Below are positions 55,353 to 63,813 of a DNA stretch of 64,000 bases, in pieces. The notes below the pieces were generated by a model. That model ran no database searches. It was not told where the DNA came from and saw only the letters and a list, made by a program, of their open reading frames with translations. Numbering within the stretch: position 1 is the first letter of the stretch; every line of letters starts with the position of its first letter. The DNA is from Methylobacillus gramineus. Its GTDB lineage: Bacteria > Pseudomonadota > Gammaproteobacteria > Burkholderiales > Methylophilaceae. The stretch spans positions 248,001 to 312,000 of the forward strand of contig NZ_JAJAVE010000003.1 of NCBI RefSeq assembly GCF_020532675.1, written 5' to 3'. A program made the position numbers and the translations under genes.

Positions 55353-56459
55353 ATGTCAGTAGCTTCCAGTCTGATTCCTATTGCAGAGCGCCTGATCGCC
55401 TGGCAGAAGGTGCATGGCCGTCATGATCTACCCTGGCAAAATACGCACGATGCCTATGCTATTTGGGTCTCTGAAATCATGCTGCAGCAGACACAGGTAA
55501 CCGCCGTCATTGGCTATTACCAGAAATTCATGCAGCGCTTCCCGGATATTGCCAGCCTGGCGGCCTCAAGCCAGGAGGACGTGATGCAACACTGGAGCGG
55601 CCTTGGATATTACTCACGTGCGCGCAACTTGCACAAGTCGGCGCAAATCATTGTGCAGCAGCATGATGGAGATTTCCCGCAGGATTTTGACGCGATACAG
55701 GCATTGCCTGGCATAGGCCGTTCAACCGCGGCGGCCATCTCTTCTTTTGCATTTGGATTTTCCCAGCCGATTCTGGATGGCAATGTGAAACGTGTGTTTG
55801 CGCGCCATTTTCTGGTGGAGGGTTGGCCGGGATTACCACGGGTGGAAAAGGGGATGTGGCAGATTGCGCAAGAGATGCAGCCCGAGCAGGAAATGGGCGC
55901 ATATGCTCAGGGCCTCATGGACTTGGGCGCGACCTTATGCACACGCAGCCGCCCGCGTTGCCTGGATTGTCCTTTGCAGGACAGTTGTGGAGCCTATCTG
56001 CAGCAACGGGTAAAAGAGTTGCCTGCGTCCAAGCCACGCAAGGTGATTCCTGAAAAGCAGGTACAAATGCTGATCTTGCGGCATGGTGATCGGGTATTGC
56101 TTGAAAAGCGTCCAGGGAGTGGCATCTGGGGCGGCTTGTGGAGCCTGCCCGAGCTGGCATTGGAGGAAGACGGTGTAACGTGGGCACAGCAACACCTGCA
56201 CATGCGTGGCTTGGCGCTGCTGGAGCCATTACCTCTGCTGAGCCATGCATTTACCCATTTCATATTGCATATTCAGCCACAGCCAGTCTTGGCGTTGGAG
56301 TTGCCAATGCAATTACAAGAACCAGGCTGGGCATGGATGGAATTATCGCAGGCCATCAATGCTGCATTGCCGGTACCAGTACGCAAGATATTGCAGCAAT
56401 TACAGAAGCGCGACTCTGGTAGCCCTGCCACTGAGCAACGCCAGCTAGTGTTTTCCTGA
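55353..56459 (+). CDS. mutY: A/G-specific adenine DNA glycosylase
   Basis: A 368-aa base-excision repair enzyme removing adenine mispaired with 8-oxoguanine. The catalytic Glu is in WVSEIMLQQTQV, the helix-hairpin-helix and catalytic Asp in LPGIGRSTAAAISSF and PILDGNVKRVFAR, and the [4Fe-4S] ligands in CTRSRPRCLDCPLQDSC (about 191-207). The C-terminal NUDIX-like domain (about 225-350) recognises oxoG. It begins 8 bp after asmA on the same strand, a common order in betaproteobacteria. Confidence 0.97.
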   Translation: MSVASSLIPIAERLIAWQKVHGRHDLPWQNTHDAYAIWVSEIMLQQTQVTAVIGYYQKFMQRFPDIASLAASSQEDVMQHWSGLGYYSRARNLHKSAQIIVQQHDGDFPQDFDAIQALPGIGRSTAAAISSFAFGFSQPILDGNVKRVFARHFLVEGWPGLPRVEKGMWQIAQEMQPEQEMGAYAQGLMDLGATLCTRSRPRCLDCPLQDSCGAYLQQRVKELPASKPRKVIPEKQVQMLILRHGDRVLLEKRPGSGIWGGLWSLPELALEEDGVTWAQQHLHMRGLALLEPLPLLSHAFTHFILHIQPQPVLALELPMQLQEPGWAWMELSQAINAALPVPVRKILQQLQKRDSGSPATEQRQLVFS

Positions 56460-56469
56460 TCTTGGTGAC

Positions 56470-57654
56470 TTAAGCCGCTTTTGTGATGAGCCTGGCTTTG
56501 CGCTTGCGTAGCCAGATGATGATCCCGGTTATGCTCAGCATGGCAACCACTGCACCCATGATGGAAATCATCACTCGCCCCGGTATGCCCAATATGCGCC
56601 CGGAATGCAGCGGGAACTGGGCTTGCATGAAGATATCACCAGCACTGCCACTACCAGGAATCACAGTCCCGGTGGGAGCTCCGTTCTTGCCGTCAAAATA
56701 CAACCAGGGGTTACCCAGGCCACCATCGCCGTGATCATGACCTGCTTCAAAGAAGCCTACCCCGTAAATGCCAAAAGCAGGTGAATAAAACACCGCACCT
56801 GCGGGTGCTGTCCAGCCTCGTTTAACCGCTTCTTTCTTGGCAATTTCCAGTATGGCTTCTCGCTTGATTCCAGGTTCTATAGGCTGGTCTTCAGGATTGG
56901 GGATGCGAGAGGCAAAAGGATTGGGCGTCAGCGTCGAGAATGTTTCCACAATGGGGCGCATGACCTGAAAGTTAAGGTTCATGGAGACAGAGGTGACTGC
57001 CAGCAGTAATAGCAGCAGCCAAACCCAGACGCCGCCAGAACGGTGTAGGTCGAAATTAAGTTTATGCCCACCCTGTTTCCAGCGAAAAGCAAAGGATTTA
57101 CGCCATGACTTGACGTTGGGGAAGGATATCCAGAGGGCGATCAGGTTATCCAAGACCCAGATAATGGCGATGATACCCATGAACAGTACGCCTAGCTCTA
57201 TGCCCCAAGCGTCGGGAATATGCATGCTGTAATGCAGTTTATAGAGAAAAGGCAGAAGGTTCTCCCGGCTCAGGGATACTTCACCCCACAAGCGCTTGCC
57301 CTGTATTTCACCATTGACCGGATTCAGGCCAATCTGGTTGTAGCCCAGCGCATAAGCTTTGCCCGTTTGCGGGTTCATGCGTGGGTTAACGCCTATGCCC
57401 AACGTGTGTTCTGCCTCGATATTCAAGGGTAAATAGGTCACCAAGACTGTTGAGTCACGCTGTTCCAGGGTATTGGCAAGCTGGAGTGCATCCTGATACT
57501 GGCCAGTGCTATTGGCCTTGAACAGGTGGGGATTTAGCCACTCATCCAGTTCATGGTCCCAGGAAATGACAGCCCCCGTTGCTCCGGCAATGAACAGGAA
57601 TACGGCCATGGTCAGGCCAAACCAGCGATGTAGTACAACTAGATATTTACGCAT
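56470..57654 (-). CDS. PepSY-associated TM domain protein (siderophore/iron-linked)
   Basis: A 394-aa inner-membrane protein with about four membrane segments (12-35, 140-175, 193-225 and 355-385) and PepSY-like periplasmic parts; opening LVVLHRWFGLTMAVFLFIAGATGAV is family-typical. Such proteins are usually encoded with TonB siderophore receptors and are thought to reduce or handle ferric siderophores in the periplasm. It is divergent from a TonB siderophore receptor, which supports that role; biochemical function remains unproven. It is convergent with mutY. Confidence 0.9.
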   Translation of the reverse strand: MRKYLVVLHRWFGLTMAVFLFIAGATGAVISWDHELDEWLNPHLFKANSTGQYQDALQLANTLEQRDSTVLVTYLPLNIEAEHTLGIGVNPRMNPQTGKAYALGYNQIGLNPVNGEIQGKRLWGEVSLSRENLLPFLYKLHYSMHIPDAWGIELGVLFMGIIAIIWVLDNLIALWISFPNVKSWRKSFAFRWKQGGHKLNFDLHRSGGVWVWLLLLLLAVTSVSMNLNFQVMRPIVETFSTLTPNPFASRIPNPEDQPIEPGIKREAILEIAKKEAVKRGWTAPAGAVFYSPAFGIYGVGFFEAGHDHGDGGLGNPWLYFDGKNGAPTGTVIPGSGSAGDIFMQAQFPLHSGRILGIPGRVMISIMGAVVAMLSITGIIIWLRKRKARLITKAA

Positions 57655-57689
57655 TACAGCTTGTTTTCATAACAGGTGGATTCTCAAGA

Positions 57690-57755
57690 GACTATTTTAT
57701 ATAATTGCTAATGAGTTTTATTAAAATAAATAATTAATTGTAATTTGATAATGCA
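57690..57755. promoter_or_regulatory. AT-rich divergent promoter region with possible Fur site
   Basis: The gap between the PepSY gene and the receptor gene is very AT-rich (TTAAAATAAATAATTAATTG and TTGATAATGCA are seen) and contains TAATGA and GATAATG elements like Fur hexamers, but no complete 19-bp palindrome. Fur control is likely from the gene content, not proved by the sequence. Confidence 0.4.
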
Positions 57756-57858
57756 GTGCATCTGAATCGGGGATTATGCGCAGTCTGGCATGTTCCGGTT
57801 CAGTGTGTCACTTGGCCGGGTTTGCTGCTGTGTGTTTTCAACACTTTGCAGGAGCATC

Positions 57859-59988
57859 ATGAACCCTCCATCATTTTATTATCAATGCGCGATACTCGTT
57901 TCTTTCATGCTGGTTCCCTGGAGTGCGCAGGCTGCGGAAGAAAAACTGCCTGAAGTCCAGGTGAATACTCAAACCGAGCAAGAAAGCCCGACCGGTTTTG
58001 TCCGGGGATATACCGCCAAACGCAGTGCCACGGCTACCAAGACCGATACTTCCATCCTCGAAACCCCGCAGTCCATTTCTGTCATTACTGCGGATCAGAT
58101 CGAAGATCAGCGCGCTCAATCCATACAGGAAGTATTGCGTTACAGCGCTGGTGTGGTGGCTGACCAGTATGGACTGGATTCCCGGGCCGACAGTTATGCG
58201 GTGCGCGGCATGGATGCCACGCAATATCTCAATGGTTTGCGCGGTATCAATACCTTCTATTCTGAAACTACGCGACCTGATCCCTATGCCATGGAGCGGG
58301 TCGAGATATTGCGTGGACCTTCCTCCATGCTGTATGGGGGCGGTGGGGTAGGCGGTATCGTCAATCTGGTCTCGAAACGTCCGCAGGAGATTGCAAAACG
58401 TGAGATGGGTGTTTCCCTGGGCAATTATCAGCGCAAGCAGATACAGGCGGATTTCACTGGCCCAGTCGCTGATTCGGACACATTATTCTATCGGCTGGTA
58501 TTGCTGGGACGGGACAGTGACAGCCAGGTCAAGCATGCCTATGACGAACGTACATTGATAGCGCCTTCCCTCACCTGGAAACCCAGTGACAAAACCAGCC
58601 TGACGCTGTTGGGGCAATACCAGCTCAATGATGGCAGGCCTACCCCGCAGTTTCTGCCCTGGTCAGGCGTATTGCGCAGCAACCCTAATGGCAAGGTTCC
58701 TGGTGACAACTATATCGGTGATCCCAGTTTTGACCGGTATACGACAGAGTCTACCCATCTGGGATGGGCATTTGATCATGCGTTCAATGACACGATCAGC
58801 TTCAGGCAGAATGCCAGATATACCAGTAGCCGCAATGATTACCGCAGCCTTTATCCCAATAGCTTCAGCAGCAATCCCTACATAGACGCCAGCCAGCGGG
58901 TACTGAATCGTTATGTGGATGTATCAATCAGCGATTCCACGACGGTTAATATCGATAATCACTTGCAGGCTAAATTCAATACTGGCAGTGTTGAACATAC
59001 GGTGCTGCTGGGACTGGATTACGCGCGTTTCCGCCAGGCCAGAACCAGTGGGTCTGATAGTGGCACCGGGAACCCGATTGATGTGTATGACCCGGTGTAT
59101 AACCCCGTGGATACTTCTGGCCTGTCGTTAACCGATCAACCGGTGGCGCGACTATTCCAGACTGGTGTCTATCTGCAGGATCAGGTGAAATTTGACCGGC
59201 ACTGGATACTCACGGCTGGCATCAGGCGGGACGATGCCAAAAACCAGAAGGATGGTTCAGATGCACAGCGTGATCATGCGCTGACGCAGCGTTATGGTCT
59301 GAGCTATGTGGCAGACAATGGCTGGGCTCCTTATGTGAGTTATGCGGAATCTTTTTTACCGGTGGCTGGTACCAGCAGGGGAGGAGAGCTATTCAAGCCC
59401 CAGGAAGGCAAGCAGTGGGAAGTCGGTATCAAGTACCAGCCTGTAGGTTCACGTAGTCGCTTCACCGCAGCACTGTTTGATATTCATGACAAGAATCGCA
59501 CCACACCAGACCCTCTCAGTCCTACAAACTCTGTGCAGAAAGGTGAAATCCACTCGCGTGGGCTGGAGCTTGAGGCGGTCACGTCCTTGCCCAATCATTT
59601 GGATATCATTGCCAGCTACAGCTACACCGATGCGCAGTACAGCAAGACCAATATTGCCTCCGAGAAGGGCAATCAGGTGGAAACCATTCCCAAGCACCTG
59701 GCCTCAGCGTGGGCCGTCAAGCGGTTCTCAATCGCTGAGATTAATGGTTGGCGTGCAGGGTTGGGTGTGCGTTATCTAGGCAGTTCGTCGGACTCTAATG
59801 ATCAGATCAAGGCCCCAGATGCAACTCTGGTGGATGCAATGCTAGGGCTGGATTACGGCTCATGGCGCTATGCGCTGAATGCCAGCAATCTGTTTGACAA
59901 GGAGTATGTCTCCACTTGTCTTGCACGAGGGGATTGCTGGCTGGGTGCTCGCAGGCAGGTGATAGCGAGTGCTACCTACTATTGGTAA
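57859..59988 (+). CDS. TonB-dependent siderophore receptor
   Basis: A 709-aa outer-membrane receptor without a STN domain. The signal peptide ends at about residue 26 (PWSAQAAEE). The plug (about 60-185) includes LETPQSISVITADQIEDQRAQS and VEILRGPSSMLYGGGGVGGIVN; the barrel ends RQVIASATYYW with terminal aromatic. The frame is open to 57790, but the ATG at 57859 has AGGAG at 57850-57854 and begins a proper signal peptide, so it is preferred. It resembles ferric-siderophore receptors of the FhuA/FcuA type. A Fur-type site is expected in the AT-rich gap upstream. The ligand is unknown. Confidence 0.94.
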   Translation: MNPPSFYYQCAILVSFMLVPWSAQAAEEKLPEVQVNTQTEQESPTGFVRGYTAKRSATATKTDTSILETPQSISVITADQIEDQRAQSIQEVLRYSAGVVADQYGLDSRADSYAVRGMDATQYLNGLRGINTFYSETTRPDPYAMERVEILRGPSSMLYGGGGVGGIVNLVSKRPQEIAKREMGVSLGNYQRKQIQADFTGPVADSDTLFYRLVLLGRDSDSQVKHAYDERTLIAPSLTWKPSDKTSLTLLGQYQLNDGRPTPQFLPWSGVLRSNPNGKVPGDNYIGDPSFDRYTTESTHLGWAFDHAFNDTISFRQNARYTSSRNDYRSLYPNSFSSNPYIDASQRVLNRYVDVSISDSTTVNIDNHLQAKFNTGSVEHTVLLGLDYARFRQARTSGSDSGTGNPIDVYDPVYNPVDTSGLSLTDQPVARLFQTGVYLQDQVKFDRHWILTAGIRRDDAKNQKDGSDAQRDHALTQRYGLSYVADNGWAPYVSYAESFLPVAGTSRGGELFKPQEGKQWEVGIKYQPVGSRSRFTAALFDIHDKNRTTPDPLSPTNSVQKGEIHSRGLELEAVTSLPNHLDIIASYSYTDAQYSKTNIASEKGNQVETIPKHLASAWAVKRFSIAEINGWRAGLGVRYLGSSSDSNDQIKAPDATLVDAMLGLDYGSWRYALNASNLFDKEYVSTCLARGDCWLGARRQVIASATYYW

Positions 59989-60011
59989 TCAAGGTGGGGT
60001 GGCTTGAGGCA

Positions 60012-60042
60012 TAAAAAAGCCCGCAATGCGGGCTTTTTTAAG
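60012..60042. terminator. Bidirectional terminator between the receptor and Fae genes
   Basis: AAAAAAGCCCGC and GCGGGCTTTTTT with an AAT loop form a compact stem with A and T runs on both sides, serving two convergent genes. Confidence 0.92.
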
Positions 60043-60069
60043 TATTGCCTAAGAACTCAGGGTTGAGTG

Positions 60070-60621
60070 TTAGATATCGCCCCAGCTCTCTTCCCACATG
60101 CAGTGCTTGATCTTGTGGCGATTGGCAATCAGCTCGTCAATCGTAGGTTCGTCGTTCAGCGCGCGCTTGATTGCCAGCTTGGTGGCTTCATAGTTGTTCT
60201 TGTACATGTCAGCCTTGTCCAGCTTGCCTTCCTTGGCTAATGGACCACAGCCTGGATCGATCCAGACCAGGCTCACGATACACAGGTCGTTTACTTGATC
60301 CTTGGGGATAATGCCTTCGATCACACAGTCCAGAATCGCGTCAGCTGTAGCAGCCTGTACCACGCCACCGAACAGTTCGACATTGATGGAATCTTTCAGG
60401 GTGACTTTAGGTACCATCATGGTGGCTGGGCGCACCAGCTGGTTGATGTCGCGCACGGCAAACATCGCTGTGTGGCCTTTGCTTTGTGCCATCATGTTGG
60501 CAAATGCAGCGCCGACTGGACCATCAACGGCGCCAATCAGGATCTCTGGCATGGCCGCGGTAACGTCTTTGCCTTCACTGAAAATGGTGGCTTCACCGGC
60601 CTTGAAAACGATTTTTGACAT
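60070..60621 (-). CDS. fae: Formaldehyde-activating enzyme (Fae) family protein, catalytic His absent
   Basis: A 183-aa Fae-family protein. True Fae condenses formaldehyde with tetrahydromethanopterin in C1 metabolism. Family blocks are clear: ILIGAVDGPVGAAFANMM (about 27-44), PATMMVPKVTLKDS, EGIIPKDQVNDLCIVSLVWI and NNYEATKLAIKRA. However, the segment aligned to the AHIDLIIGPRG of Methylobacterium Fae reads AAMPEILIG here, so the active-site His (His17 of that enzyme) is replaced, probably by Met24. Fae2/Fae3-type paralogues exist in methylotrophs with unclear roles; this gene belongs with them rather than the main Fae. It is monocistronic with its own terminator. Confidence 0.9.
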   Translation of the reverse strand: MSKIVFKAGEATIFSEGKDVTAAMPEILIGAVDGPVGAAFANMMAQSKGHTAMFAVRDINQLVRPATMMVPKVTLKDSINVELFGGVVQAATADAILDCVIEGIIPKDQVNDLCIVSLVWIDPGCGPLAKEGKLDKADMYKNNYEATKLAIKRALNDEPTIDELIANRHKIKHCMWEESWGDI

Positions 60622-60706
60622 CTTGATATCCTTAAGGAGTGGTAACGAACTAAACGGCGTATTTTACCCAAGCAGCAGTGGCTGGGCAAATCAGCGCCAC
60701 GGGTAA

Positions 60707-61144
60707 TCAATTACTTATATGCAGTTTCATGGCTTTATGCGGGATGCCGGCATCCATGTATTCATCACTGGCAATCTTAAAGCCTGATTTTTCATAAAAT
60801 GGAATTGCGTGCGTTTGTGCCGATAGATGGATATCCAGCCAGCCGTTTTGCCTGCACGCTTCAATCGCAGCGCGCAACAAGGCATGCCCAACACCTTTGT
60901 CCCGCCACGCTTTTAAAACCGCCATGCGGCCTATACTGCCATCACTGAGAACGCGGGCACTGCCAATAGGCTTGCCATCCTCTGCCAGTGCAAGGAGATG
61001 GAGAGCGGTGCTATCCAGGCCATCCCATTCCAGTTCTGCCGGGACTTGTTGTTCCTGGATAAATACTTGTTCACGAATATTGGAAATCTGGGTCTGATAG
61101 GTTTGCCAGTCGGCAGTCTTGACGTAGAAATTCATAGTGACCAT
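60707..61144 (-). CDS. GNAT family N-acetyltransferase
   Basis: A 145-aa acetyl-CoA-dependent acetyltransferase. The acetyl-CoA loop is in GSIGRMAVLKAWRDKGVGHALLRAA (R/Q-x-x-G-x-G/A type) at about residues 70-95, and the C-terminal FYEKSGFKIASDEYMDAGIPH is characteristic of the ElaA-like group. The substrate is unknown. Its ATG follows immediately after the stop codon of the small lipoprotein gene, so the two form an operon; a second in-frame ATG is at 61135. Confidence 0.9.
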   Translation of the reverse strand: MVTMNFYVKTADWQTYQTQISNIREQVFIQEQQVPAELEWDGLDSTALHLLALAEDGKPIGSARVLSDGSIGRMAVLKAWRDKGVGHALLRAAIEACRQNGWLDIHLSAQTHAIPFYEKSGFKIASDEYMDAGIPHKAMKLHISN

Positions 61145-61330
61145 TTACTCAGTGGTGGATTCATTAATTTGCTGCTCGCGTTGCTGGGCAGCTTGTTCCA
61201 GGGTATGGCCGGCATCCTTGGCTTTTTCGAGTGCTGCCCGCTGGTTCTCGGCAATTTTCCCGCCAGAGGTATCACCTGGGGTGCAGGCATTTAGTGCCAG
61301 TAGTGACGCGATGATAAGTAAGGTTTTCAC
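61145..61330 (-). CDS. Small lipoprotein
   Basis: A 61-aa predicted lipoprotein: signal peptide MKTLLIIASLLALNAC with lipobox LNAC (Cys16), then a short hydrophilic, Glu/Gln-rich helical part (ENQRAALEKAKDAGHTLEQAAQ). No function is known for such entericidin-like peptides. It is coupled to the following GNAT gene (stop codon directly before its ATG). Confidence 0.85.
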   Translation of the reverse strand: MKTLLIIASLLALNACTPGDTSGGKIAENQRAALEKAKDAGHTLEQAAQQREQQINESTTE

Positions 61331-61458
61331 GGAATCTATTCCTTTATCGGCTTGCAGCTGTTGGCGCTTACGGGCATCATCTCTTTTTCGCCAGAGGCGA
61401 TTCTATAATTAAATCTAAAGCACATGGCAATTGTGCGTTCGGAAGAGAAGGTAAGATA

Positions 61459-61863
61459 ATGACTAAGTTTTTAGGTTTTCTTGGGCGCATTTTGCTCGCG
61501 CAGATTTTCCTGGTTTCCATTCTGTTTCAGCTAGCCATCATTTTGCAAAACCCGTCAGGATATGAGAGTTATCAAGTGTATCTTGGCCACTTTGGCTTGC
61601 CGGGCCTGTTTGCTCCCCTCATGATCCTGGTTCAGCTGGTATTTGGCCTGGCCTTGTTCCTGGGATTCAAGACCAAACTGTCTGCTTATATACTGGCTGT
61701 GTATGCCATCTTCGTTGCGGTGTTCCTCAAACTGCCTGATCCAACCCCAGGTAGCGGTTTGATCGGCCTGATGCAGTACCTGGCAATTGCTGGCGGCTAT
61801 ATCACGCTGGCCTTGCATGCGCCTACGGCATTCAGTCTGGACAATCTACGCAAGAAATCCTAA
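61459..61863 (+). CDS. DoxX family membrane protein
   Basis: A 134-aa inner-membrane protein of the DoxX group with four helices (about 8-27, 45-72, 76-95, 102-123) and the typical GRILLAQIFLVSILFQLA opening and GLALFLGFKTKLSAYILAVYAIFVAVF pattern. DoxX-like proteins have been linked to redox balance, but the role here is unknown. Shine-Dalgarno GAAGG and GAGAAGG precede the ATG. Confidence 0.9.
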   Translation: MTKFLGFLGRILLAQIFLVSILFQLAIILQNPSGYESYQVYLGHFGLPGLFAPLMILVQLVFGLALFLGFKTKLSAYILAVYAIFVAVFLKLPDPTPGSGLIGLMQYLAIAGGYITLALHAPTAFSLDNLRKKS

Positions 61864-61885
61864 GAATTGTTTAGCTAAGCTTGTG

Positions 61886-61912
61886 AAAAAGGGCGGAGTA
61901 TCCGCCCTTTTT
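61886..61912. terminator. Bidirectional terminator between DoxX and ispH
   Basis: AAAAAGGGCGGA and TCCGCCCTTTTT with a GTA loop form a strong stem between two convergent genes, 23 bp after the DoxX stop. Confidence 0.92.
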
Positions 61913-61927
61913 CATGTCAATGACAGC

Positions 61928-62854
61928 TTAAGCCTCGGCCAAATTTCTTGGTATCTTGAACACCACATTTTCCACTACACCATTCAATTCCTGTACATCG
62001 GCGGCACCCAGTGCCTTCAGCTTCGCAATCACTTCCTGTACCAACACTTCTGGGGCTGATGCGCCAGCAGAGACGCCGACACGCTTCTTGCCAATGATCC
62101 AGGCTGGATCCAGCAATGAGGCGTTATCCACCATATAGGACTCTATACCCTGGTTTTGCGCCACTTCTCGCAAGCGGTTGGAATTGGAGCTATTGGGTGA
62201 ACCGACCACCACGACCAGATCGCAATCCTTGGCCATCACCTTGACCGCATCCTGGCGGTTCTGGGTGGCATAGCAAATAGAATCACTGCGCGGTGGGGTG
62301 ATGTCCGGGAATTTTGCCTGCAGTGCACTGACGATGGAAGCTGCATCATCAATGGATAAGGTAGTCTGAGTTACATATGCCAGTTTGGCAGGATCTTTGA
62401 CAATCAGGGTGGCGACATCCTCGGGCGACTCCACCAGGTACATGCCACCTTTAGACTGCCCCATCGTGCCTTCCACTTCAGGATGACCTTTATGGCCTAT
62501 CATGACGATTTCCTTGCCTGCGGCACGCATTTTGGCGACTTCTATATGCACCTTGGTGACCAGTGGGCAGGTTGCATCGAACACTTGTAGTCCGCGGGAT
62601 TCTGCCTCTGCACGCACATCTTTTGAAACGCCATGAGCACTGAAAATGACGGTGTTGCCTGCAGGTACCTCCTCCAGCTCTTCAACAAAGATCGCGCCCT
62701 TCTTTTTCAGGTCATCTACGACAAATTTGTTGTGAACCACTTCGTGGCGCACATAAATAGGCGCGCCGAATTTCTCCAGCGCCTGCTCAACGATGATGAT
62801 CGCTCTATCAACACCGGCACAAAAACCGCGGGGATTTGCTAATACTATTTCCAT
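61928..62854 (-). CDS. ispH: 4-hydroxy-3-methylbut-2-enyl diphosphate reductase
   Basis: A 308-aa [4Fe-4S] enzyme for the last step of the methylerythritol phosphate pathway to isoprenoid precursors. Cluster Cys residues are seen in [13 protein letters not shown] (Cys12), [11 protein letters not shown] (about 96) and [12 protein letters not shown] (about 197); the substrate motif [10 protein letters not shown] is near 223. Length and motifs match IspH. It is the first gene downstream of the CobD-like gene, 44 bp away on the same strand. Confidence 0.97.
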   Translation of the reverse strand: MEIVLANPRGFCAGVDRAIIIVEQALEKFGAPIYVRHEVVHNKFVVDDLKKKGAIFVEELEEVPAGNTVIFSAHGVSKDVRAEAESRGLQVFDATCPLVTKVHIEVAKMRAAGKEIVMIGHKGHPEVEGTMGQSKGGMYLVESPEDVATLIVKDPAKLAYVTQTTLSIDDAASIVSALQAKFPDITPPRSDSICYATQNRQDAVKVMAKDCDLVVVVGSPNSSNSNRLREVAQNQGIESYMVDNASLLDPAWIIGKKRVGVSAGASAPEVLVQEVIAKLKALGAADVQELNGVVENVVFKIPRNLAEA

Positions 62855-62898
62855 TATTTTCTCTGAGTAACTCTTGTGAGCTGCTGCAGACCTTGTAT

Positions 62899-63813
62899 TT
62901 ACTGGCCTAGCCAGTGTGCAAACGTCAGCAACAACAATAATCCTATCATTAATACCAGTACACGCCAGACCAAGCCGACCGCGCTGCGCAGGTAATCTGC
63001 ATCAGCCTCATCTCCCAAGCCAATCTCTGGCCTGAATACCAAGACGCCTTTGAGCGGTAAAGGTTCACCCACCCTGACACCCAGCGCGCCAGCACCACTG
63101 GCGAGTATCATGCCCAGTGCCTTATCCGGCCAGCTTTCTGCCTGCGCACGCCAGCAATACACGGCATCTTCAAAATCACCCACAATGGCAAAGCTGCCTG
63201 CGGTGACAAAAGAAGGTGGCCAGTTGAGCCATGAAAATATCTTGCGGGCTAGCTGGTTGAATGGCGTTGCTTCCTGTGGTTGCCATTCCATGGTCACGAT
63301 ATGAGACAGCCTATAGAGTAACGCACCGGCCGGGCCCAGGATGACAAACCAGAAAATAGGGGCGAACAGGCCGTAGTGGGCACGGGTCAAGGTAGTTTCT
63401 ATGCTTAATTTGGCAATCTGTGCTGTATTCAGGTTATCGGTTTCCACCTTTTCCCAGTTGGCGAGCAGAATACGCGCTTCGTCTATATTGCGGTCACGCA
63501 AGGCGGCGATGATTTGTTCAGCACGTGGACCGAACTGGCTGAGTCGCAAAGTGAAATAGAGAATGACGACGCCAAACAGGATGCCGAGAATGACGTTGAT
63601 TTCAAGCAGTATGTAATACAGGATACCAATCAGCAGGCTTGGAACGAATACGGTCAATATCCACGCAGTCAGGCCTTGCAGGCGATTTCCGCCGTTGAAG
63701 TTACGTTCCAGCAGGTTGGCAAACGGGGAAACAATCTCCTGCAACCAGTCTAGCTTGTGATGTGGTCGATAGTAGGTGAGCGCTAATGCTCCAATGAGAG
63801 CGATAAAATTCAA
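62899..63813 (-). CDS. CobD/CbiB-like membrane protein
   Basis: A 304-aa inner-membrane protein resembling the CobD/CbiB or AmpE-like family common in betaproteobacteria; helices at about 1-15, 48-85, 145-165 and 280-300. A true CobD/CbiB forms adenosylcobinamide, but this subgroup is often found without other cobalamin genes and its role is unsettled. The start is a TTG (63811-63813) overlapping the TGA of the upstream gene as TTGA, so it is translationally coupled to it. It is followed by ispH. Confidence 0.85.
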   Translation of the reverse strand: MNFIALIGALALTYYRPHHKLDWLQEIVSPFANLLERNFNGGNRLQGLTAWILTVFVPSLLIGILYYILLEINVILGILFGVVILYFTLRLSQFGPRAEQIIAALRDRNIDEARILLANWEKVETDNLNTAQIAKLSIETTLTRAHYGLFAPIFWFVILGPAGALLYRLSHIVTMEWQPQEATPFNQLARKIFSWLNWPPSFVTAGSFAIVGDFEDAVYCWRAQAESWPDKALGMILASGAGALGVRVGEPLPLKGVLVFRPEIGLGDEADADYLRSAVGLVWRVLVLMIGLLLLLTFAHWLGQ

